This document shows, piece by piece, positions 59,810-64,000 of a stretch of 64,000 bases of DNA; the first letter of the stretch is position 1, and every line of letters begins with the position of its first letter. The notes beneath the pieces were generated by a model that did not search any database, was not told where the DNA came from, and worked only from the letters and a program-made list of their open reading frames with translations. Position numbers and translations under genes: made by a program. Source of the DNA: Flavobacteriaceae bacterium EG-1 (lineage in GTDB: Bacteria > Bacteroidota > Bacteroidia > Flavobacteriales > Flavobacteriaceae); NCBI RefSeq assembly GCF_009649685.1, contig NZ_WJPK01000004.1:124001-188000 (forward strand), written 5' to 3'.

Positions 59810-60598
59810 TTGGATTTTTTGAATTTTATCGATTTTAAGATTACTGACTTCATCGACATAATTCTAGTCGCTATACTACTTTACTACATTTATAAATTGG
59901 TTCGTGGCTCAGTTGCAATCAATATTTTTATCGGTATAGTAATTGTCTGGGGTTTCTGGAAATTAACAGAATTATTAGGTATGCAAATGATTAGTAGTCT
60001 TGTTGGTCAATTCATGCAAGTAGGACTTATTGCTCTTATAATTGTTTTTCAACAAGAAATAAGGAAGTTTCTTTTAATGATAGGATCAACTAATTTTTCA
60101 AACAAACGAAACTTCATAAAACACTTCAAATTTTTAAGACCAGAAGAAGGCTTAATTAGCAACCTTAATATTTCAGGTTTATTAAATGCTTGTGAACGAA
60201 TGAGTGAATCGAGAACAGGAGCCCTGCTTGTAATTGAACGTGCAAATTCTCTTGAATTTGTAAAAACATCGGGCGATCAAATGAATATTGAGGTTACACA
60301 ACCAATTATTGAAAGTATTTTTTATAAAAATAGTCCGTTACATGATGGTGCCGCCATTATAGTCGATAACTATATAGTAGCTACCCGTGTAGTACTTCCT
60401 GTGGGAAATGATCGTAAAATTCCATTAAAATATGGTTTACGCCATAGAGCAGCCATAAGTATAACAGAAAAAACGGACGCCATAGCATTAGTAGTTAGCG
60501 AAGAAACTGGTAAAATATCTTATGTGAAAAATGGTGAGTTTATAAACTACAAAGATATGGCGAATTTGAAGGAAATTATTAAGGAAGATGTAGTTTAA
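59810..60598 (+). CDS. cdaA: Diadenylate cyclase CdaA (c-di-AMP synthase)
   Basis: Makes the second messenger c-di-AMP from two ATP. 262 residues with three N-terminal membrane helices (about 15-75) and a DAC domain: catalytic DGA in SPLHDGAAIIVDN (residues about 178-190) and RHR in KYGLRHRAAISITE. The start is TTG at 59810, giving the usual short N-terminus. It lies 36 bp after folP and before a DUF3667-type gene. Confidence 0.95.
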   Translation: MDFLNFIDFKITDFIDIILVAILLYYIYKLVRGSVAINIFIGIVIVWGFWKLTELLGMQMISSLVGQFMQVGLIALIIVFQQEIRKFLLMIGSTNFSNKRNFIKHFKFLRPEEGLISNLNISGLLNACERMSESRTGALLVIERANSLEFVKTSGDQMNIEVTQPIIESIFYKNSPLHDGAAIIVDNYIVATRVVLPVGNDRKIPLKYGLRHRAAISITEKTDAIALVVSEETGKISYVKNGEFINYKDMANLKEIIKEDVV

Positions 60599-60607
60599 AT
60601 TTCTACA

Positions 60608-61384
60608 ATGAACTGTAAAAACTGCAAAAATTCTTTAGAAACTAATTTTAGTTTCTGTCCTAATTGTGGCGCCAAAGTAATTCACAATCGATTAACGCTA
60701 AAGAACCTTGGTACTGATTTTTTCGCTCGTTATTTTAATCTTGAAAACACCCTAATAAAAACTATTCTACACCTTTTTTATCAACCACAACTCGTAATTG
60801 AAGGTTATATTAATGGTACTCGAAAAAAGTACTTAAACCCTGTAAGTTATTTAGGTCTTGGTATTACCTTATCAGGATTAATTGTTATTCTGATTAAAAA
60901 GTATTCGAGTAAGATTGATTTGAACATAATTAATTCTGGCGGAAAATCTGCTGCAATGACCACGATGTTCGATTTTACGATGGATTATCAGGCCATTATT
61001 ACCATAATGCTTATTCCTTTAATGGCTATTGCAAGTTGGTTATCATTCCAAAATAAAAACTACAATTTTACTGAAAGACAAATTGTCTTCATGTATACTA
61101 TAACGCAATATACGTTAGTCAGTATAATACCTTCGGTAGTTATCCTTTTGTTCGCACCAGAACTTTATGGTACTTCAACATTATACTTTTTGGCATTTTT
61201 ATATTTATACTCCGCATTTGTAATTAAAAAAATATCTAATCTAAATGGTGTAAATTATTGGGCAAGACTATTTCTGTTTTTTGTTATATTCACCATACTA
61301 TACTTGTGTCTATCTACCTTAATATTGATTTTGCTAGTAGTTTTCAGCGATATATCTATTCAAGACTTTGCTCCACAAAACTAG
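60608..61384 (+). CDS. DUF3667-type membrane protein with zinc ribbon
   Basis: 258 residues. The N-terminal zinc ribbon CKNCKNSLETNFSFCPNCG (four Cys at residues about 3, 6, 17, 20) is followed by the family block TLKNLGTDFFARYFNLENTL, then LFYQPQLVIEGYINGTRKKY, and about five membrane segments. This is the pattern of DUF3667. It is 9 bp after cdaA, so probably co-transcribed. The function is unknown. Confidence 0.85.
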   Translation: MNCKNCKNSLETNFSFCPNCGAKVIHNRLTLKNLGTDFFARYFNLENTLIKTILHLFYQPQLVIEGYINGTRKKYLNPVSYLGLGITLSGLIVILIKKYSSKIDLNIINSGGKSAAMTTMFDFTMDYQAIITIMLIPLMAIASWLSFQNKNYNFTERQIVFMYTITQYTLVSIIPSVVILLFAPELYGTSTLYFLAFLYLYSAFVIKKISNLNGVNYWARLFLFFVIFTILYLCLSTLILILLVVFSDISIQDFAPQN

Positions 61385-63154
61385 TTAAGCCACTTCATCT
61401 GCCAAAAATTGGGCTTCATAAAGGTTTCTGTAGTAACCCCCTTTTGCTAACAATTCTTGATGTGTTCCGGTTTCAACTACCAAACCAGCATCCATAACCA
61501 ATATTTTATCAGCCTTTTTAATTGTCGCCAGTCGGTGCGCTATAATTATTGACGTTCGACCTTCCGTAATTTTCTCTGTTGCTCGCTGAATGAGTTGCTC
61601 AGAATAAGTATCTACAGAAGAAGTTGCTTCATCTAATACCAAAATACTTGGATTACTAACATAAGCGCGTAAAAAAGCTATCAACTGGCGCTGCCCACTA
61701 CTTAACATGGTACCTCTTTCTTTTACATTATATTGATACCCCCCAGGTAAACTTGAAATAAACTCATCTACCCCTATTTGCTTTGCAGCTGTTTCAATTT
61801 CAGCCAAAGTTATAGTCTTATTCTTTAATGATATATTATTGGCTATTGTATCTGCAAACAAAAATACATCTTGCAGTACAACTGCAATTTGACCTCTTAA
61901 AGAAGCTAATCGATAATCATCAATAGCTACATCATCTACCAAAATTGAACCTGAATCAATTTCATAAAAACGATTTAACAAATTGATAATGGTCGATTTT
62001 CCGGCACCCGTAGCACCTACAATAGCAACTGTCTCACCAGCATTTACTTCAAATGAAACTCCATGAAGCACTTCCTCATTTTCAACATAACTAAAATGGA
62101 CATTATCAAATTTAATGTCACCTTTTACTTCCACTTCCGAAACTGCACCTAAATCATCAATACGACTTTCTGTATCTAATATATCAAAGACACGGTTGGC
62201 GGCTACCATACCCATTTGTAAAGTATTAAACTTGTCTGCGATCTGTCGCAAAGGCCTGAACAACATGTTAATTAAAAAGAAAAAAGTAATGATTGTTCCT
62301 GCGTATTTTTCATCAATGTTGTTAACGCTTTGCAAAACCCCAAACCAAACAACTAAGCCTATTGCTAGCGCATTGACAATTTCAGCAATCGGAAAAAATA
62401 TAGAGTTATACCAAACTGTTTTCAACCAAGCGTTTTGATGCTTTTCATTAATTATTCTAAATTTCTCTTTTTCAATTTCCTCACGAGTAAATAGCTGTAC
62501 TATTTTCATGCCTGTAATTCTTTCTTGAACAAAAGAATTGAGATTGGATACCTGCGCTCGCACCTCTTTGAATGCTACTTTCATTGCTTTCTGAAATAGT
62601 CGAGTGGCATATAAGATTACCGGTAGTAAAGCGAAAACGATAAGTGCCAATCGCCAATTTAACCAAAGCATAACGCCAGCGGCGGCTAGCATTTTTAACA
62701 TATCGGCAGCAATTACAAAGAAACCTTGACTAAAAATTTCACCAATGCGTTGCATATCTGCAACTGCTCTAGTAACGAGTACTCCCAAAGACGATGTATC
62801 AAAATATTTCATTTTAAAACCAAGCATCTTCTTGAAAAGCGTAATGCGAACATCCTTAATTACCGATTCACCTAACCAATTTGCATAGTAATTAAAACCC
62901 AATTGAGAAATTACTTCGGCCAATAAAAAACCAAACATCATTAGTGTTAATTTCAATAACATTGCTGGGTCTTTGGTTTTAATACCAAGGTTTACAATAT
63001 CACCGGCATAAACAGCTGTTAAAATTGCGAAAACAGATATTAAAATGGCAGCTATTGCAACAAACCAAAAAGTTAATCTATATGGTTTTGTAAGCGCTAC
63101 AAGTCTCTTAAACAACCCAAAGTCAAATGCATTACCTGTTTTATCGTTGCTCAT
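61385..63154 (-). CDS. ABC exporter, fused permease and ATPase (MsbA-like)
   Basis: 589-residue half-transporter. The N-terminal type I exporter membrane domain has six segments (about 25-310). The C-terminal ATPase has Walker A GATGAGKST (about 380-388), Q-loop VVLQDVFLFADT, signature LSSGQRQL, Walker B ILVLDEATSSVD and H-loop IIAHRLAT, all intact. It works as a homodimer or with a partner. The substrate is unknown; lipid or drug export is typical. It is downstream of truA by 6 bp and abuts the DUF3667 gene tail to tail. Confidence 0.95.
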   Translation of the reverse strand: MSNDKTGNAFDFGLFKRLVALTKPYRLTFWFVAIAAILISVFAILTAVYAGDIVNLGIKTKDPAMLLKLTLMMFGFLLAEVISQLGFNYYANWLGESVIKDVRITLFKKMLGFKMKYFDTSSLGVLVTRAVADMQRIGEIFSQGFFVIAADMLKMLAAAGVMLWLNWRLALIVFALLPVILYATRLFQKAMKVAFKEVRAQVSNLNSFVQERITGMKIVQLFTREEIEKEKFRIINEKHQNAWLKTVWYNSIFFPIAEIVNALAIGLVVWFGVLQSVNNIDEKYAGTIITFFFLINMLFRPLRQIADKFNTLQMGMVAANRVFDILDTESRIDDLGAVSEVEVKGDIKFDNVHFSYVENEEVLHGVSFEVNAGETVAIVGATGAGKSTIINLLNRFYEIDSGSILVDDVAIDDYRLASLRGQIAVVLQDVFLFADTIANNISLKNKTITLAEIETAAKQIGVDEFISSLPGGYQYNVKERGTMLSSGQRQLIAFLRAYVSNPSILVLDEATSSVDTYSEQLIQRATEKITEGRTSIIIAHRLATIKKADKILVMDAGLVVETGTHQELLAKGGYYRNLYEAQFLADEVA

Positions 63155-63160
63155 TAAGCA

Positions 63161-63907
63161 CTAACTATTTATTATTTCTTGCGGATATTTTATCGCCGAC
63201 AAATATAAGCCTTTTGCAGGCACTGAAACTCCAGCTTTGGTTCTGTCTTTACTTTCTAAGATAGTTTTAACATCTTCTATACTCCACTTTCCTATACCTA
63301 CCTCCAACAAAGTACCAACAGTAGCACGAACCATATTTCTTAAAAAACGATTGGCCGTAATTGTGAAAATCAGACGATCATCAACTAGTTGCCATTCTGC
63401 TTTATTTATATCACATAAAAAAGTATGCACTTCGGTTTTTGATTTTGAAAAACATTCGAAATCAGAATAAGACATTATTAGTTGCGATGCCTTATTCATT
63501 TTTACCACATCAAGCGAACGATTTACATAATGTGCATGTTCTATATAAAAAGGATTCTTCTTTTGAACCAACCAATATTCATAAGTTCTTTCAACGGCGT
63601 TAAATCGTGCATGTGCCGTTTTCGAAACTTCAAATATGCTTTTTACGGAGATGTCATCTGGCAAAAAAGAGTTTAATCGAAAAACTAAATCTTCTATATT
63701 TTCAAGCCCTTCGCAATCGAAATGTGCAAACATCTGCTTCGCATGCACACCAGCATCGGTTCTGCCTGCTGCAACTAGTGCTATTTTATCACCAATTAAA
63801 GTGCTAAATGCTTTTTCAAGTACTTGCTGTACCGTAATGGCATTGGGTTGTATTTGCCAACCATGATAAGCTTTTCCGAAGTATGAAAACTCAATAAAAT
63901 ATCTCAA
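63161..63907 (-). CDS. truA: tRNA pseudouridine synthase A
   Basis: Modifies uridines 38-40 in the tRNA anticodon arm. 248 residues, the usual length. The catalytic Asp lies in AAGRTDAGVHAKQM (residues about 46-59). FSYFGKAYHGWQIQP at the start and ITANRFLRNMVRATVGTLLE near the C-terminus are diagnostic. It forms a pair with the ABC exporter gene downstream. Confidence 0.97.
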   Translation of the reverse strand: MRYFIEFSYFGKAYHGWQIQPNAITVQQVLEKAFSTLIGDKIALVAAGRTDAGVHAKQMFAHFDCEGLENIEDLVFRLNSFLPDDISVKSIFEVSKTAHARFNAVERTYEYWLVQKKNPFYIEHAHYVNRSLDVVKMNKASQLIMSYSDFECFSKSKTEVHTFLCDINKAEWQLVDDRLIFTITANRFLRNMVRATVGTLLEVGIGKWSIEDVKTILESKDRTKAGVSVPAKGLYLSAIKYPQEIINS

Positions 63908-63930
63908 ATCGATTCTTTAGCTTTGTAGTG

Positions 63931-63938
63931 CAAAGATA
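63931..63938 (-). promoter_or_regulatory. Candidate -7 box for truA
   Basis: On the minus strand this reads TATCTTTG, a match to TAnnTTTG, 23 bp upstream of the truA start. The -33 element is not clear. Confidence 0.45.
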
Positions 63939-63957
63939 ATCAAGTTATGAGTTACGA

Positions 63958-64000
63958 ATGACCAAAATACTACTACTGTCAGATACCCACAGCCATATGG
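63958..64000 (+). CDS. Start of a metallophosphoesterase (YfcE-like), cut by the window end
   Basis: Only the first 14 codons are present. They read MTKILLLSDTHSHM, where DTHSH matches the first metal-binding motif (D-x-H) of calcineurin-like phosphoesterases. It is divergent from truA. Confidence 0.7.
   Translation, partial: MTKILLLSDTHSHM

Overview
The window looks like a chromosomal segment of a marine member of the Flavobacteriaceae (Bacteroidota). It is AT-rich and has TAnnTTTG-type promoter boxes, a T9SS sorting-tail protein, type II and type III glutamine synthetases side by side, a UpxY-type antiterminator, and a curli locus with the Bacteroidota layout. I cannot name the genus. All functional calls come from reading motifs; no database search was run.

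Layout. (1) 21-6856, all minus strand: a curli (type VIII secretion) operon running major curlin (633 aa, about 52 strand repeats), minor curlin, CsgE, CsgF, CsgG, then a beta-propeller lipoprotein. A strong stem-loop separates the major curlin from the rest. (2) 7345-13972: an outer-membrane barrel, divergent glnN and glnA, a Ca2+/Na+ antiporter, a 50-residue protein and apt. (3) 14045-21744: a tRNA-Arg(ACG) gene whose 3' part is duplicated as a 48-bp direct repeat bounding a 7.7-kb integrative element. It carries a tyrosine recombinase, an excisionase-like HTH protein, a putative polymerase/SF3-helicase fusion, an origin-like array of twelve 9-bp iterons around an AT-rich core, and unknown small genes. 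It has no visible relaxase or conjugation gene, and its plan (int, xis, rep, then ori directly after rep) resembles phage satellites of the SaPI/PICI type. Degenerate tandem repeats containing tRNA fragments follow it to about 22670.

(4) 22992-50644: an exopolysaccharide locus. The initiating glycosyltransferase, UpxY antiterminator, Wza-like exporter, Wzc-like co-polymerase/kinase and Wzx flippase are followed by a polymerase/ligase, eight GT4 and one GT2 glycosyltransferases, two hexapeptide acetyltransferases, a NodU/CmcH carbamoyltransferase and a GMC oxidoreductase. Three secreted-protein genes on the opposite strand sit between two paralogous WcaI-type glycosyltransferases. (5) 50672-54913: a CBM9-like secreted protein, a YeeE/YedE sulfur-transport pair, and a GH16 lipoprotein whose catalytic domain appears to be interrupted by a carbohydrate-binding-like module. 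(6) 55063-64000: housekeeping genes clpS, prmA, tpiA, a DoxX-type protein, DUF1599, folP, cdaA, DUF3667, an MsbA-like ABC exporter, truA and the start of a phosphoesterase.

The best candidates for something undescribed are the tRNA-Arg element with its iteron origin and polymerase-helicase, the CsgE protein with an apparent CsgC/CsgH-like N-terminal domain, and the nested, possibly circularly permuted module in the GH16 enzyme.
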